This document shows, piece by piece, positions 1 through 8,820 of a stretch of DNA of 64,000 nucleotides. Location: the NCBI RefSeq assembly GCF_023656745.1, contig NZ_JAMOKO010000003.1:99365-163364 (forward strand), given 5' to 3'. Numbering within the stretch: the stretch's first letter is position 1; each line of letters opens with the position of its first letter. The notes below the pieces were generated by a model. It made no database searches, was not told the origin of the DNA, and saw only the letters and a program-made list of their open reading frames with translations. This DNA is from Collinsella sp. BG-O-102 (GTDB lineage: Bacteria; Actinomycetota; Coriobacteriia; Coriobacteriales; Coriobacteriaceae). The translations under genes were made by a program, and so were the position numbers.

Positions 1-906
1 GCCATTATCGGCTTTGGCGGTGGCTCGGCCATGGACTGTGCCAAGGGTGTGGGCGCACGCATTGCGCAGCCAAACAAGCCCATCAACAAGATGCGCGGCC
101 TGCTGCGGATTCATCGTCGCCTGCCGCTGCTCATCGCCGTTCCCACTACCGCCGGTACGGGAAGCGAAGTCACGCTTGCGGCGGTAATTACCGATGACGA
201 GACGCACTACAAATACCCCATTAACGACTTTGTGCTCATCCCGCGTTTTGCAGTCCACGACCCCGAGTTTACGTGCGGCTTGCCCGCTTCCATTACGGGG
301 CAGACGGGCATGGACGCCCTGACGCATGCCGTTGAGGCCTTTATCGGGCGAAGCACCACGCCCTATACGCGTAAGATGGCGCGACAGGCGGTGCAGCTTA
401 TCCACGACAATTTGCTCGAGGCCTATGAGCATGGTGACGACATGCGCGCTCGTCGCAATATGCTTTCGGCGGCGTATAAGGCGGGCGTTGCGTTTACCCG
501 CTCCTATGTCGGATATGTGCATGCCATCGCGCACAGTCTGGGCGGGCGTTACGGGATTCCGCACGGCTTGGCCAACGCCATCATCCTGCCGCACATGCTT
601 CGCGCCTATGGCGAAGCTGCTGCTCCTAAGCTCGCTGATCTCGCCCGCATGGCCGGCATCGTGCCGGTTAACGCGCAGGACAGCCTGGCGGCCGAGGCCT
701 TTATCGATTGGATCGATTGCATGAACGAGATCCTGGGAATCCCCAAATATGTCTCGGGCATTCGCCGCTCCGACATTCCCGAGATGGCGGCGCATGCCGA
801 TGCCGAGGCCAATCCGCTGTACCCCGTTCCGCTTTTGATGGACCGCTTGGAGCTCGAGCGTATGTACGAGGTCGTCGCGGGTGGTATGTTTGAGGACGAG
901 AACTAG
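1..906 (+). CDS. Iron-containing alcohol dehydrogenase (5' end cut by window edge)
   Basis: The frame is open from base 1, so the N-terminus lies outside the window; 301 residues remain. The first visible residues hold the NAD(P)-binding glycine motif (FGGGSAMDCAK). PTTAGTGSEVT follows, which is the group III (iron-dependent) ADH signature. The metal-ligand histidine regions DALTHAVEAF and HSLGGRYGIPHG are present. Family members interconvert primary alcohols or diols and aldehydes with NAD(P)H in the cytoplasm. The gene stops 10 bases before an aldehyde dehydrogenase, so the pair probably forms an operon for stepwise alcohol/aldehyde metabolism. The substrate cannot be read from sequence. 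Confidence 0.93.
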   Translation, partial: AIIGFGGGSAMDCAKGVGARIAQPNKPINKMRGLLRIHRRLPLLIAVPTTAGTGSEVTLAAVITDDETHYKYPINDFVLIPRFAVHDPEFTCGLPASITGQTGMDALTHAVEAFIGRSTTPYTRKMARQAVQLIHDNLLEAYEHGDDMRARRNMLSAAYKAGVAFTRSYVGYVHAIAHSLGGRYGIPHGLANAIILPHMLRAYGEAAAPKLADLARMAGIVPVNAQDSLAAEAFIDWIDCMNEILGIPKYVSGIRRSDIPEMAAHADAEANPLYPVPLLMDRLELERMYEVVAGGMFEDEN

Positions 907-915
907 GAGGGTGCC

Positions 916-2295
916 ATGAACACCGAGGAAATTGCGCGCATCGTCGGCGATCAGCGCACTTACTTTAAAACGCACGCTACGTTTGATGTCGATGCCCGAC
1001 GTCGCGCGCTCGTGAGTTTACGCGATGCGGTACGGGCGCACGAGGCCGATATTGCCCATGCACTCAAGACCGATTTGGGAAAGTCGCATGACGAGGCATA
1101 TATGTGCGAGATCGGTACGTCGCTTTCCGAGATTCGTCATCAGATCGCTCACGTGGCTCGATGGAGTCGTCCGCGCCTGCGTCCGTGTGACCTTGCCAAC
1201 GCCGTGAGTGTGTGTAAAACGCAAGCCGTGCCCTATGGCGTCACGCTCATCATGGCCCCGTGGAACTACCCATTTTTGCTAACACTCGAGCCGCTCGCCG
1301 GCGCCCTTGCCGCGGGCAATACTGTGGCCATCAAGCCGAGCGCCTATGCTCCGGCATCGAGTGCGGTGCTCAAGCAAATCTGTGAAGAGGCATTTGATCC
1401 GCGCCTGGTGACGGTTGTCGAGGGCGGGCGCGCCGAGAACGAAGCGCTGCTCGATGAGTGCTGGGACAAGATCTTCTTTACCGGTAGCGTTCCGGTCGGC
1501 AAACTCGTCATGGAGCGCGCAAGTAAAAACCTTACGCCCGTGACGCTTGAGCTGGGCGGAAAGAGCCCCTGTATCGTGGATGCGACGGCAAACTTGAAGG
1601 TTGCGGCGCGGCGTATCGCCTTTGGTAAATGGCTCAACGTGGGGCAGACCTGCGTGGCGCCCGACTACCTGCTGGTCGATGCGCGCGTGCATGACGAGCT
1701 GCTGGACCTCATCAGGGAAGAGGCCCGCCGTATGTTTGGCGAGCATCCGCTCGATAACGAGGATTACGGGCATATCGTCAACGCCAAGCATTTTGCGCGC
1801 GTGCGTGAGCTGATCGATCCCGATAAGGTTGTGCTTGGAGGCACGGCGCGCGAGTCATCGCTCAAGATTGAGCCGACGATCCTAGACGGCGTGACCCCCG
1901 ATGACGCCGTGATGCAGGAGGAGATTTTCGGCCCCATCTTGCCGGTGCTGACGTTTGAGAGCCTAGACGAGGCCGAGACGTTTATTACGGATCGTCCGAC
2001 GCCGCTGGCTCTGTATATCTTTAGCCAGGATCGCGCAGTTCAGCAGCGCTTTGTGCGTTACGTGCCCTTTGGCGGCGGCTGCGTCAACGACACGATTATG
2101 CACTTGGCTACGAGCCATATGGGCTTTGGTGGCATGGGTGCGAGCGGTATGGGGCAGTACCATGGACGCGAGAGCTTCGATACGTTTAGCCACAAGAAGA
2201 GCATCGTGAACAAGGCAACGTGGCTGGACGTGCCATTCCGCTATGCTCCTTACGCAAGCTGGAAGCACAAGTTCGTGCGCATGTTTATGCATTAG
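916..2295 (+). CDS. Aldehyde dehydrogenase, ALDH3-like (459 aa)
   Basis: NAD(P)-dependent oxidation of an aldehyde to a carboxylate. The fold signatures are APWNYPF in the Rossmann domain, the catalytic base region LELGGKSPC near residues 213-221, and the catalytic cysteine in GQTCVAPDY near residue 246. The 459-residue length and the C-terminal stretch (FGGMGASGMGQYHG) fit the class 3 / coniferyl or fatty aldehyde dehydrogenases better than the ~490-residue class 1/2 enzymes. The start is an ATG with AGGAGG just upstream, 9 bases after the alcohol dehydrogenase stop, so co-transcription is likely. Substrate is unknown. Confidence 0.92.
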   Translation: MNTEEIARIVGDQRTYFKTHATFDVDARRRALVSLRDAVRAHEADIAHALKTDLGKSHDEAYMCEIGTSLSEIRHQIAHVARWSRPRLRPCDLANAVSVCKTQAVPYGVTLIMAPWNYPFLLTLEPLAGALAAGNTVAIKPSAYAPASSAVLKQICEEAFDPRLVTVVEGGRAENEALLDECWDKIFFTGSVPVGKLVMERASKNLTPVTLELGGKSPCIVDATANLKVAARRIAFGKWLNVGQTCVAPDYLLVDARVHDELLDLIREEARRMFGEHPLDNEDYGHIVNAKHFARVRELIDPDKVVLGGTARESSLKIEPTILDGVTPDDAVMQEEIFGPILPVLTFESLDEAETFITDRPTPLALYIFSQDRAVQQRFVRYVPFGGGCVNDTIMHLATSHMGFGGMGASGMGQYHGRESFDTFSHKKSIVNKATWLDVPFRYAPYASWKHKFVRMFMH

Positions 2296-2302
2296 AAAAG
2301 GG

Positions 2303-2352
2303 TGCAGGTAATACGAACAAGTGTTCCTATTACCTGCATTTTGCGTTAGACT
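2303..2352 (+). promoter_or_regulatory. LexA-type SOS box inside a 36-nt palindrome, with overlapping promoter
   Basis: CGAACAAGTGTTCC at 2314-2327 fits the Gram-positive LexA consensus CGAACRNRYGTTYC at every position. It lies at the exact centre of a longer inverted repeat, with arms TGCAGGTAATA (2303-2313) and TATTACCTGCA (2328-2338). A possible promoter has TTCCTA at 2324-2329 and TAGACT at 2347-2352, 17 bases apart, so a bound repressor would cover the -35. The hairpin could also help end transcription of the preceding aldehyde dehydrogenase. LexA control is inferred from the motif alone. Confidence 0.6.
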
Positions 2353-2400
2353 ACTGTTATGGAGCACGGATGGGCCAACTCCCTTTAGAAGGGATTTGGT

Positions 2401-2823
2401 ATGAACGTAAGCGATGTTATTTCGTTATTGGCGTTGTTGATTGCGGCTATCGAACTCGGTCTGTTTATCGGCCGAATGAAGTGGCCGCCCCCGCGTAAGC
2501 GAAGACGGCCACTTCTCACGATGAAAACGTGTATCGGAGTTGGCAAGACCCGCGGCAACGGGTGCCATCCGTGTTCCTATCTTATCTGCAAGCGTTCTGT
2601 CGCGCAAGCGTTGAGGCAAACGATTGAAGGACGCAGACAGGATGTATTTGTGTCCGCACGGGACCGTAGACTTCTCAATAAGGTTACACACCGGTTTATC
2701 CGGCCGTTAGAGGAGCTGCTATGTACGAGCCTTCGCGTGTTCTTCTGTCATTTCACATTGCAGGATTTCAGTATGCCGATGGCGCCTTGGTCTTGGGCGA
2801 TCTTAAAGTGGGCGATAAGCTGA
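2401..2823 (+). CDS. Tiny hydrophobic protein resembling holin-like type I toxins
   Basis: The ATG has a GAAGGGA ribosome site. The first 25 residues are one hydrophobic helix (MNVSDVISLLALLIAAIELG, then LFIGRMKW) followed by prolines and arginines, the design of small holin-like toxins such as the TxpA/Hol-Tox group. The open frame as read continues to 140 residues and overlaps the next gene, but the tail is non-descript and probably not functional. A TAA at 2496-2498 lies in another frame just after a run of five C; one extra C would give a 32-residue product, normal for such toxins. The inverted repeat AAGTGGCCG/CGGCCACTT brackets that point. I cannot tell a true frameshift from an assembly error. 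The upstream SOS box suggests damage induction. Confidence 0.4.
   Translation: MNVSDVISLLALLIAAIELGLFIGRMKWPPPRKRRRPLLTMKTCIGVGKTRGNGCHPCSYLICKRSVAQALRQTIEGRRQDVFVSARDRRLLNKVTHRFIRPLEELLCTSLRVFFCHFTLQDFSMPMAPWSWAILKWAIS
2479..2566 (+). other. Two RNA hairpins around the end of the toxin-like ORF
   Basis: AAGTGGCCG (2479-2487) pairs perfectly with CGGCCACTT (2506-2514). A second stem, ACCCG/CGGGT with a GGC extension, spans 2542-2566. Transcripts of small holin-like toxins often carry structured 3' regions that pair with an antisense antitoxin RNA. No antisense promoter was identified here, so an antitoxin role is only a possibility. Confidence 0.35.
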
Positions 2824-3047
2824 CGCTGTGTGCCGAGCGCGATAATCCCCATGACCCTGAGGCGGTTGAGATTTATTACGGCAACACCAAGCTTGGCTAT
2901 GTTCCGGGAAACGAGGTCGGCCCACTGTCCTTGATGATGTATTACGGCCACGAGGACGTATTTGAGGCTCGCGTGCAACAGGTTGCTCCCGAGCGCAGCC
3001 CGTGGCACCAGGTGCGCGTTGGCCTCTATGTGGTGGATGCTCGCTAG
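2721..3047 (+). CDS. HIRAN domain protein (108 aa)
   Basis: A stand-alone HIRAN domain: FHIAGFQYADGALVLGDLKVG, then LTLCAERDNPHDPEAVEIYY and KLGYVPG, which are the conserved core elements. HIRAN domains bind DNA ends or single-stranded 3' termini in proteins such as HLTF and occur in bacterial repair contexts; here no other domain is fused. The start is an ATG preceded by AGAGGAGCTGCT. It follows the SOS-box/toxin-like unit and precedes a short acidic protein by 18 bases, so the three may share a transcript. The cellular role is unknown. Confidence 0.8.
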   Translation: MYEPSRVLLSFHIAGFQYADGALVLGDLKVGDKLTLCAERDNPHDPEAVEIYYGNTKLGYVPGNEVGPLSLMMYYGHEDVFEARVQQVAPERSPWHQVRVGLYVVDAR

Positions 3048-3065
3048 TCGGCAAGGGAGGCGGCC

Positions 3066-3203
3066 ATGTTTGATGACGACGACCTATTCAATCTGACAGA
3101 CGATTCGTTTGAGTGGGATCTGCTACTCGATGACGATGAGTTGGAGCAGGATCGTAGGAAACGGCAGGGCAAGAAAACTCAGGGTGACGCTTCGAAAAAG
3201 TAA
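3066..3203 (+). CDS. Short acidic hypothetical protein (45 aa)
   Basis: ATG with a strong GGGAGG site 5-6 bases upstream. The N-terminal half is very acidic (MFDDDDLFNLTDDSFEWDLL) and the C-terminal half is basic (RRKRQGKKTQG). The TAA at 3201-3203 is followed in the same frame by thirteen more codons (DKRRRGLFGGLFG) to a second TAA at 3243-3245. That tail looks like a natural basic/glycine-phenylalanine end, so the first stop may be a recent nonsense mutation or a readthrough point. I recognise no family. Confidence 0.6.
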   Translation: MFDDDDLFNLTDDSFEWDLLLDDDELEQDRRKRQGKKTQGDASKK

Positions 3204-3311
3204 GACAAACGCCGCCGCGGCCTGTTCGGCGGGCTCTTTGGCTAACCGCCGTATCGCTGTGTCTGTATACTTAGCACGAGTTTGACGCGTTGCGAAATGA
3301 GGGCATAGACG

Positions 3312-3857
3312 ATGATGTGGTTTACCGCCGACCTACACCTGGGCGATACGAATATCTTGCACGACATGGATCGGCCGTTTGATTCGGTCGAGGAGATGAA
3401 CCGCAAGGTCATCGATGCCATCAATGAGTGCGTGGCTGCGGACGACCGCCTCTATATCTTGGGAGACTTTACGTATCGCTTGCCCATGGCGGAGGCGGTG
3501 CGCCTGCGCGAGCGTATCGAATGCAAGAATGTGACGCTCATCTGCGGTAACCATGACGGCGACTGGGAAGATCCCGACGCCCCGCAAATTTGGGAAGACG
3601 TGCGCGATTACCTGGAGGTTGCTCCCGGCTATGCCAAGGGCCATCGTCTGGTGATGAGCCATTACCCCATGCTCAGCTGGAATGGTAAGGCGCGTGGCGC
3701 CATCATGCTACACGGGCATATCCACAGCAGAGGAGACCGCACCAACGCACGCAACCGCGATCGCGAGCGCCCCATTTACCGCTACGATGTGGGCCTCGAC
3801 GCCAACGAGTACAAGCCCGTAAGCCGCGACCAGATTCTTAGCTTCTTTGGGCTATAG
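3312..3857 (+). CDS. Calcineurin-like metallophosphoesterase (181 aa)
   Basis: All the di-metal phosphoesterase motifs are present in order: TADLHLGD near residues 5-12, ILGDFT near 50, CGNHDGD near 77, SHYPM near 116 and LHGHIHS near 133. The length and the FTADLHLGDTNIL start match small cytoplasmic phosphoesterases of the YfcE/MJ0936-like group annotated as phosphohydrolases. The start is ATG-ATG; the first is used here. The stop is immediately followed by a large hairpin repeat. The natural substrate (phosphodiester or nucleotide) is not predictable. Confidence 0.9.
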   Translation: MMWFTADLHLGDTNILHDMDRPFDSVEEMNRKVIDAINECVAADDRLYILGDFTYRLPMAEAVRLRERIECKNVTLICGNHDGDWEDPDAPQIWEDVRDYLEVAPGYAKGHRLVMSHYPMLSWNGKARGAIMLHGHIHSRGDRTNARNRDRERPIYRYDVGLDANEYKPVSRDQILSFFGL

Positions 3858-3910
3858 GGCGCCAGAACCACCACAAAGGGGACAGGCACCTTTGTGGTGG
3901 CTCTGGCGCC
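3858..3910. repeat. Long hairpin repeat with GGGGACAGG loop
   Basis: A 22-base arm (3858-3879) pairs with 3889-3910 with one mismatch. The loop carries GGGACAGG. The element starts directly after the phosphoesterase stop codon. It shares the loop core, but not the stem sequence, with the hairpin at 17972-18008, which suggests a REP-like family. It may also act as a 3' mRNA-stabilising or terminator-like structure. Confidence 0.7.
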
Positions 3911-3997
3911 GTTGACATTATGGCGGCGGCGCCTTTTTTGTCCGTGCGGCGCGGTAGAGTGTAGGCGGTTGAAATTTGCGTCCATCGAGGAGCTGCT

Positions 3998-5755
3998 ATG
4001 AATGAGATCAAGTGCCCGCATTGTGGCGAAGTCTTTAAGGTCGATGCATCCGGCTATGCGGATATCGTCAAGCAGGTGCGCGATGCCGAGTTTTCGCGCG
4101 ACTTGGATGAGCGTGTGAAGGCAGTCCAGCGCGAGGGCGAGCAGGCGCTGGAGCTTGAGCGCTCGCGTTCGACGGCTGCTTTGCAGGAGGCAGAGTCTCA
4201 GCGCAACGCTCAGCTCGTTGAGCAGAAGAACGCTGCGGCTCAGCAACTGGCACAAGAGGTTGCCAAGCGCGATGCTGAGCTTGCCGAGCTGCGCGCTAAG
4301 CTCGAGGGCGCTGCCGCAGAGCGCGAGAGTGCAAGCCAGCGCGCGGCGGTAGAGGCACGAGCCAATGCTCAAAAGGAAAATGCCGAACTCCAGCGTGAGA
4401 TTGATAGCCTGCGTGCGCAGCTTGGGCGCAAAGATGACGAAGCAAAGCTTGCCGAGTCGGCGGCGCGCAACGCTGCTCAAAACGATTTAGCTGCGCGCGA
4501 CGCTCAGATTGCTGAGCTGCAGGCCAGGCTCGCCGCGGCGGACAAAGCCCAGGAGATGGCGCTTGCCGCTGCCGCGGCAGAGTCGCAGCGTGAGCTCGAT
4601 GCCGCTCGCAGCGAGGCCGAGCGCGCGCTTACTGACTATCGCGCGAAGGCGCAGGAGAAGTTTTCCGCCGCAAAGGCTCAGTCCGAGCAAGAGGCCGAGG
4701 GCCTGCGTGCCCAGCTGCGCGAGCAGGAACTGATGGCAAAAATGAACCTGTCAGAGGCGGTCGCCGCGGCGGAGCGAGAGCGCGATGAGGCACGTGCCAA
4801 ACTGACGAGCGAGCTGGCGGTGCGCGATTCTCGCGAGGAACAGGCCAAGGCGGCACACGAGCTCGAGCTTGCGCAGGCCAAGCGTGCGAGCGATGACCTG
4901 ATTCGCTACAAGGATGAAGAGATCGAGCGCCTTAAGGACATGAAGGTCCGCCTGTCCACCAAGATGGTGGGCGAGTCGCTCGAGCAGCACTGCGAGACCG
5001 AGTTTAACCGTCTGCGCATGACGGCGTTTCCTAACGCGTACTTCGAGAAGGATAACGATGCGTCCGAGGGCACCAAGGGCGACTTTATCTTCCGCGAGTG
5101 CGACGCAAGCGGTAACGAGGTCATTTCGATTATGTTCGAGATGAAAAACGAGAACGACGAGACCGCGACCAAACATAAAAACGAGGACTTCTTTAAGAAA
5201 CTCGATCACGATCGTCGCCAGAAAGGCTGTGAGTACGCGGTGCTCTGCACGTTGCTCGAACCCGAGAGCGAGCTTTACAACGCCGGCATCGTGGACGTGA
5301 GCTATCGCTACGAGAAGATGTACGTGATTCGCCCACAGTTCTTTATTCCCATGATCACGCTTCTTCGCAACGCCGCCATGGGTTCGCTGCGCTATAAGCA
5401 GGAGCTGGCGGAGTACAAACAGCAGAATATCGACGTCACGAACTTCGAAGCCAAGATGGAAAAGTTCAAGAATGATTTCGGTCGCAACTACGAGATCGCG
5501 AGCCGAAAGTTCCAAACGGCGATTGATGAGATCGACAAGACGATTAGCCATCTGCAGAAAACCAAGGAGGCGTTGCTGTCCTCCGAGAACAATCTGCGCC
5601 TAGCCAACAAGAAGGCCGACGATCTTACCATTCGCAAGCTCACGTGGGGCAACAAGACCATGAAAGCAGCGTTTGACGAGGTACGCGGGGCTGCGACAGA
5701 GACAAACGATGAGCCAGCCGAGGCGGATTCGTATGAGGTCGAGGATGCCGAGTAA
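3998..5755 (+). CDS. DUF2130 domain coiled-coil protein (585 aa)
   Basis: The N-terminus has a half zinc-ribbon motif ([13 protein letters not shown]). Residues ~25-310 are a long Ala/Glu/Arg-rich coiled coil, and the C-terminal ~260 residues match DUF2130 ([53 protein letters not shown]). The E-x-K-type core with conserved acidic residues recalls nuclease-like folds, but no activity has been shown that I know of. The gene is monocistronic: a hairpin lies before it and a strong terminator behind it. The ATG has GAGGAG 6 bases upstream. Confidence 0.85.
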   Translation: MNEIKCPHCGEVFKVDASGYADIVKQVRDAEFSRDLDERVKAVQREGEQALELERSRSTAALQEAESQRNAQLVEQKNAAAQQLAQEVAKRDAELAELRAKLEGAAAERESASQRAAVEARANAQKENAELQREIDSLRAQLGRKDDEAKLAESAARNAAQNDLAARDAQIAELQARLAAADKAQEMALAAAAAESQRELDAARSEAERALTDYRAKAQEKFSAAKAQSEQEAEGLRAQLREQELMAKMNLSEAVAAAERERDEARAKLTSELAVRDSREEQAKAAHELELAQAKRASDDLIRYKDEEIERLKDMKVRLSTKMVGESLEQHCETEFNRLRMTAFPNAYFEKDNDASEGTKGDFIFRECDASGNEVISIMFEMKNENDETATKHKNEDFFKKLDHDRRQKGCEYAVLCTLLEPESELYNAGIVDVSYRYEKMYVIRPQFFIPMITLLRNAAMGSLRYKQELAEYKQQNIDVTNFEAKMEKFKNDFGRNYEIASRKFQTAIDEIDKTISHLQKTKEALLSSENNLRLANKKADDLTIRKLTWGNKTMKAAFDEVRGAATETNDEPAEADSYEVEDAE

Positions 5756-5778
5756 GGCATAGCGTATAGTGCAAAAGT

Positions 5779-5812
5779 GGGGCCGCTGGCGATATTGCCA
5801 GCGGCCCCGTTT
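5779..5812. terminator. Bidirectional intrinsic terminator
   Basis: Perfect 12-bp stem GGGGCCGCTGGC / GCCAGCGGCCCC with a GATATT loop, placed between the convergent DUF2130 and helicase genes. The plus-strand T tract is short (GTTTCGTT). Confidence 0.8.
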
Positions 5813-5829
5813 CGTTCCGGTAAGTTCGG

Positions 5830-8511
5830 CTAGACTTCGAGCAGGTCCTCGATAAAGCCGACACGGTAGTTTTTGAAGATGACCTCGCCGCCGTCTTGCG
5901 TGGCGTCCAGGTCGACATCGCCCATGATGCCAAAGTCGTGGTCGCCATCCTCGTCGGCAAAGATCTGGTGCACGTGCCATACGTGCGCGGTCTTCTCGTC
6001 GGACTCGTCAATGGAAAACATCGCGGCGCTGCGGGCATCTCCGTCGGTGAGGATCTCCTCGTGCTGCTCATGGTAGGCATCGAGCGCCTTTTGCCAGCGG
6101 ATTTCGCTCATGCCCCAGTCGTCGTCGAGCTCGCCCAGGTCGCGAACGTGCTCGCGAGCGGCAAGGGTCACGCGGCGGAAGAGCGCGTTGCGCACCAACA
6201 GCGTGCAGCCGCGGCGGTCCGCCACGACCTCGTCGATGCCCTGCGGCGGCGCGGCGTCGAGGGCTGCCGGGTTGCCGGCGTTCTCCCACTCGTCCACCAG
6301 GCTCGAGTCCACCGAGCGCACCACAAAGCCCAGCCACGAGATAATGTCGCGCAGGCGCTCGTCGCGCTTCTCGATGGGCACGGTGCGGTCGAGTGAACGG
6401 TAGGCCTCGGCTAGGTAGCGCAGCAGAATGCCCTCGGAGCGGGCGATGCCGAGCTTTTGAATGTAGCCCTTAAAATCGCTCGCGCCTTCCAGCATATCGC
6501 GCAGGACGCTCTTGGGAGAGAGCTGATAGTCGTTTGCCCAGGGCACTTCCTGGCAGTACTTGTCAAAGGCGCCGTCGAGCAAATTCTCGAGCGGCTTTTC
6601 GTACGTGACGTCTTGAATGCGCTCCAAGCGCTCCTCATACTCGACGCCGTCAGCCTTCATTTCGGCCATCGCGCGGTCGCGCGCGGCGCGCTCCTGTGCG
6701 CGCAGCACCTGCTTGGGGTCCTCGAGCGTTGCCTCGACCATCGAGATTAGATCCATGGTATAGGTCTCGCTCTCGGGATCGAGCAGCTCCAACGCGGCAA
6801 GCAAGAACGGCGAGAGTGGCTGATCGAGCGCGAAGTCCTCGGGCAGATCGACCGTCAGCGCATAGTCGATGTCCGGTGCGGCGTCAGCCGGGGCGTCGGG
6901 TGCGGGCGGCACCTCGGTGCGAACGACGATGCCGGAATCGATGAGCGTGGCGAAGATTTCGTCGGCGCGAACCTCGAGCTTGGCCTTTTCTTCGGGGGTC
7001 TGCAGGCTCGTCTCGATGAGGTCGTGTACGCGGGCGCGGGCATCGCCGCCCTGTTCGACCACGCTAATCACCATGGAGTGCGTGATGCGCAGGCGCGGCT
7101 TAAGCGTCTCGGGCTGCGTCTCAATCAGGCGCTCAAAGGTCTGCTTGTTCCAGGTGACAAAACCCTCGGGGGCTTTTTTCTTTTTAATCTTACGGAGTTT
7201 TTTGGGGTCGTCGCCCGCCTTGGCCATGAGCTTGGCGTTCTCGATCTCGTGCTCCGGGGCCTCGGCGATTACCATGCCCTCGGTATCGAAGCCCGAGCGG
7301 CCGGCGCGACCGGCAATCTGATGGAACTCACGGGCGCGCAGGCGACGCATCTTGTAGCCGTCGAACTTGGTGAGCGCGGTGAGCACCACGGTGTGGATGG
7401 GTACGTTGATGCCGACGCCGAGCGTATCGGTGCCGCAGATGACGGGCAGCAGGCCCTGCTGCGCCAAGCGTTCGACCAGGAGGCGATAGCGCGGCAACAT
7501 GCCAGCATGGTGCACGCCGACGCCGCATCCAAGCAGGCGTTTGAGAATCTTACCAAAGGCCGTCGAGAAGCTCGTTCCCTTTGCTGCTTCTTTGATGGCC
7601 TCGCGTTGCTCCTTGCTGGCGATGCCAAAATTGGCGAGCGACTGTGCCGTCGCAAGGGCGGCATCCTGGCTAAAGTGCACGATATAGAGCGGGGCCTCGC
7701 CGCGGCGCATGGCGAGCTCGACGGTGCCCTCGAGGGAGGTCGTCACGTAGTCGTAGCTCAGCGGCACGGGGCGTGGGGCATCGACGACCAAGTCGCAGGT
7801 AGCGCCGGTGTGTTCCTCGAGTGAGGCGGCGATGGCAGTGACATCGCCGAGCGTGGCGCTCATGAGCATGAATTGCGTGTGAGGCAGGGTGAGCAGTGGC
7901 ACCTGCCAGGCCCAGCCGCGGTCGGGGTCGGCAAAATAGTGGAACTCGTCCATGGCGACGCAGCCCACGTCGGCGCCCTCGCCCTCGCGCAGTGCATCGT
8001 TGGCAAGGATTTCTGCCGTGCAGCAGATGACGGGCGCCTTGGTGTTGATATGCGTGTCGCCGGTGATCATGCCGACGTTATCGCGGCCGAGCACCTGCAC
8101 AAGGTCGAAAAACTTTTCGCTGACCAGAGCCTTGATGGGGGCCGTGTAATAACAGCGCTTGCCCTGCGCCATGCCCATAAAGAGCATGCCCAGCGCGACG
8201 AGCGATTTACCCGATCCGGTCGGTGTTCCCAAAATGACGTGGTCGCCGGCAGCCAGGTCCATGAGGGCCTCTTCTTGGTGGTCCCACAGCTCAATGCCAC
8301 GGTCGCTCGTCCATTCAAAGAAGCGTTCGAAGGCCTGATCGGGCGTGAGCCATGGTTCGGGCTCGCTGCCGTCCTCGGGCTCCCACCAGGTGGGGGAGAG
8401 CGCGCCGAGTGAGCCGAACTCGGCTTCGGTTCCCGTGCCGCCCGAGAACGAGCTGGCGGCCCCGGCGCCGGAGACGGTGCTGGCAGCGGTATCTGTCGTG
8501 GTCTGTGCCAT
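5830..8511 (-). CDS. Ski2/Mtr4-like DEAD/DEAH-box helicase with DUF3516-type C-terminus (893 aa)
   Basis: Superfamily II RNA helicase. Motif I is GTPTGSGKS, motif II is DEFHYF followed by ADPDRGWAW (the Ski2-type DE-H box), motif III is MSATLGD. In the second RecA domain VHHAGMLPRYR, GTDTLGVGINVP and QIAGRAGRSGFD are present. The ~400-residue C-terminal region resembles the actinobacterial DUF3516 helicases (COG4581). I chose the ATG at 8511 because GAGAGAAAG lies at good distance; the open frame runs on to 8682 but only through an intergenic inverted repeat. Likely role is RNA turnover or structured RNA remodelling. Confidence 0.88.
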   Translation of the reverse strand: MAQTTTDTAASTVSGAGAASSFSGGTGTEAEFGSLGALSPTWWEPEDGSEPEPWLTPDQAFERFFEWTSDRGIELWDHQEEALMDLAAGDHVILGTPTGSGKSLVALGMLFMGMAQGKRCYYTAPIKALVSEKFFDLVQVLGRDNVGMITGDTHINTKAPVICCTAEILANDALREGEGADVGCVAMDEFHYFADPDRGWAWQVPLLTLPHTQFMLMSATLGDVTAIAASLEEHTGATCDLVVDAPRPVPLSYDYVTTSLEGTVELAMRRGEAPLYIVHFSQDAALATAQSLANFGIASKEQREAIKEAAKGTSFSTAFGKILKRLLGCGVGVHHAGMLPRYRLLVERLAQQGLLPVICGTDTLGVGINVPIHTVVLTALTKFDGYKMRRLRAREFHQIAGRAGRSGFDTEGMVIAEAPEHEIENAKLMAKAGDDPKKLRKIKKKKAPEGFVTWNKQTFERLIETQPETLKPRLRITHSMVISVVEQGGDARARVHDLIETSLQTPEEKAKLEVRADEIFATLIDSGIVVRTEVPPAPDAPADAAPDIDYALTVDLPEDFALDQPLSPFLLAALELLDPESETYTMDLISMVEATLEDPKQVLRAQERAARDRAMAEMKADGVEYEERLERIQDVTYEKPLENLLDGAFDKYCQEVPWANDYQLSPKSVLRDMLEGASDFKGYIQKLGIARSEGILLRYLAEAYRSLDRTVPIEKRDERLRDIISWLGFVVRSVDSSLVDEWENAGNPAALDAAPPQGIDEVVADRRGCTLLVRNALFRRVTLAAREHVRDLGELDDDWGMSEIRWQKALDAYHEQHEEILTDGDARSAAMFSIDESDEKTAHVWHVHQIFADEDGDHDFGIMGDVDLDATQDGGEVIFKNYRVGFIEDLLEV

Positions 8512-8820
8512 GTGGTTGCTTTCTCTCGCGATTGTCCGCCAACTATTATGGCGTAGCGGCGGCGCGGGGTGCCAGTGCGCGAGAAAATGCAGGAAATGGG
8601 CGTTCTGCCCAGCCGTTTGGTGCGGTTGCCAGCTAAGTGAGTAGGCTTTTTGCAATATCGCGAGCACATGGCTTTTGCGCAAGGGCTCTACCTGCGGTTT
8701 TATGTTTCGCTATGCGGGCTGTGCTTGGCTATTGCAAAAAAGTCTACTCACTTAGGCTTGAGGGCCGTTCGCTAGCGCCTATTTGCGTATGTTTGCCGAC
8801 GCCGCGACCATCAGAAGCCC
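8512..8820. other. Intergenic region between helicase and trmB
   Basis: About 309 bases without a gene. The only structure I see is the 123-bp inverted-repeat element at 8633-8755; the rest shows no convincing ORF or terminator. Confidence 0.7.
8633..8755. repeat. Inverted-repeat element, MITE-like or structured RNA (123 bp)
   Basis: The left arm CTAAGTGAGTAGGCTTTTTG... (8633-8657) and the right arm (8730-8755) are reverse complements over about 25 bases with one substitution and one T-run length difference. They enclose ~72 bases with a smaller AGCACA/TGTGCT pair. The arrangement suits a non-autonomous mobile element or a long RNA hairpin. No target-site duplication was obvious. Confidence 0.7.

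Noticed and set aside
8512..8682. Longer N-terminus for the Ski2-like helicase
   Set aside because: The extra 57 residues cross an intergenic inverted repeat and are non-conserved in character; a proper ribosome site precedes the ATG at 8511.
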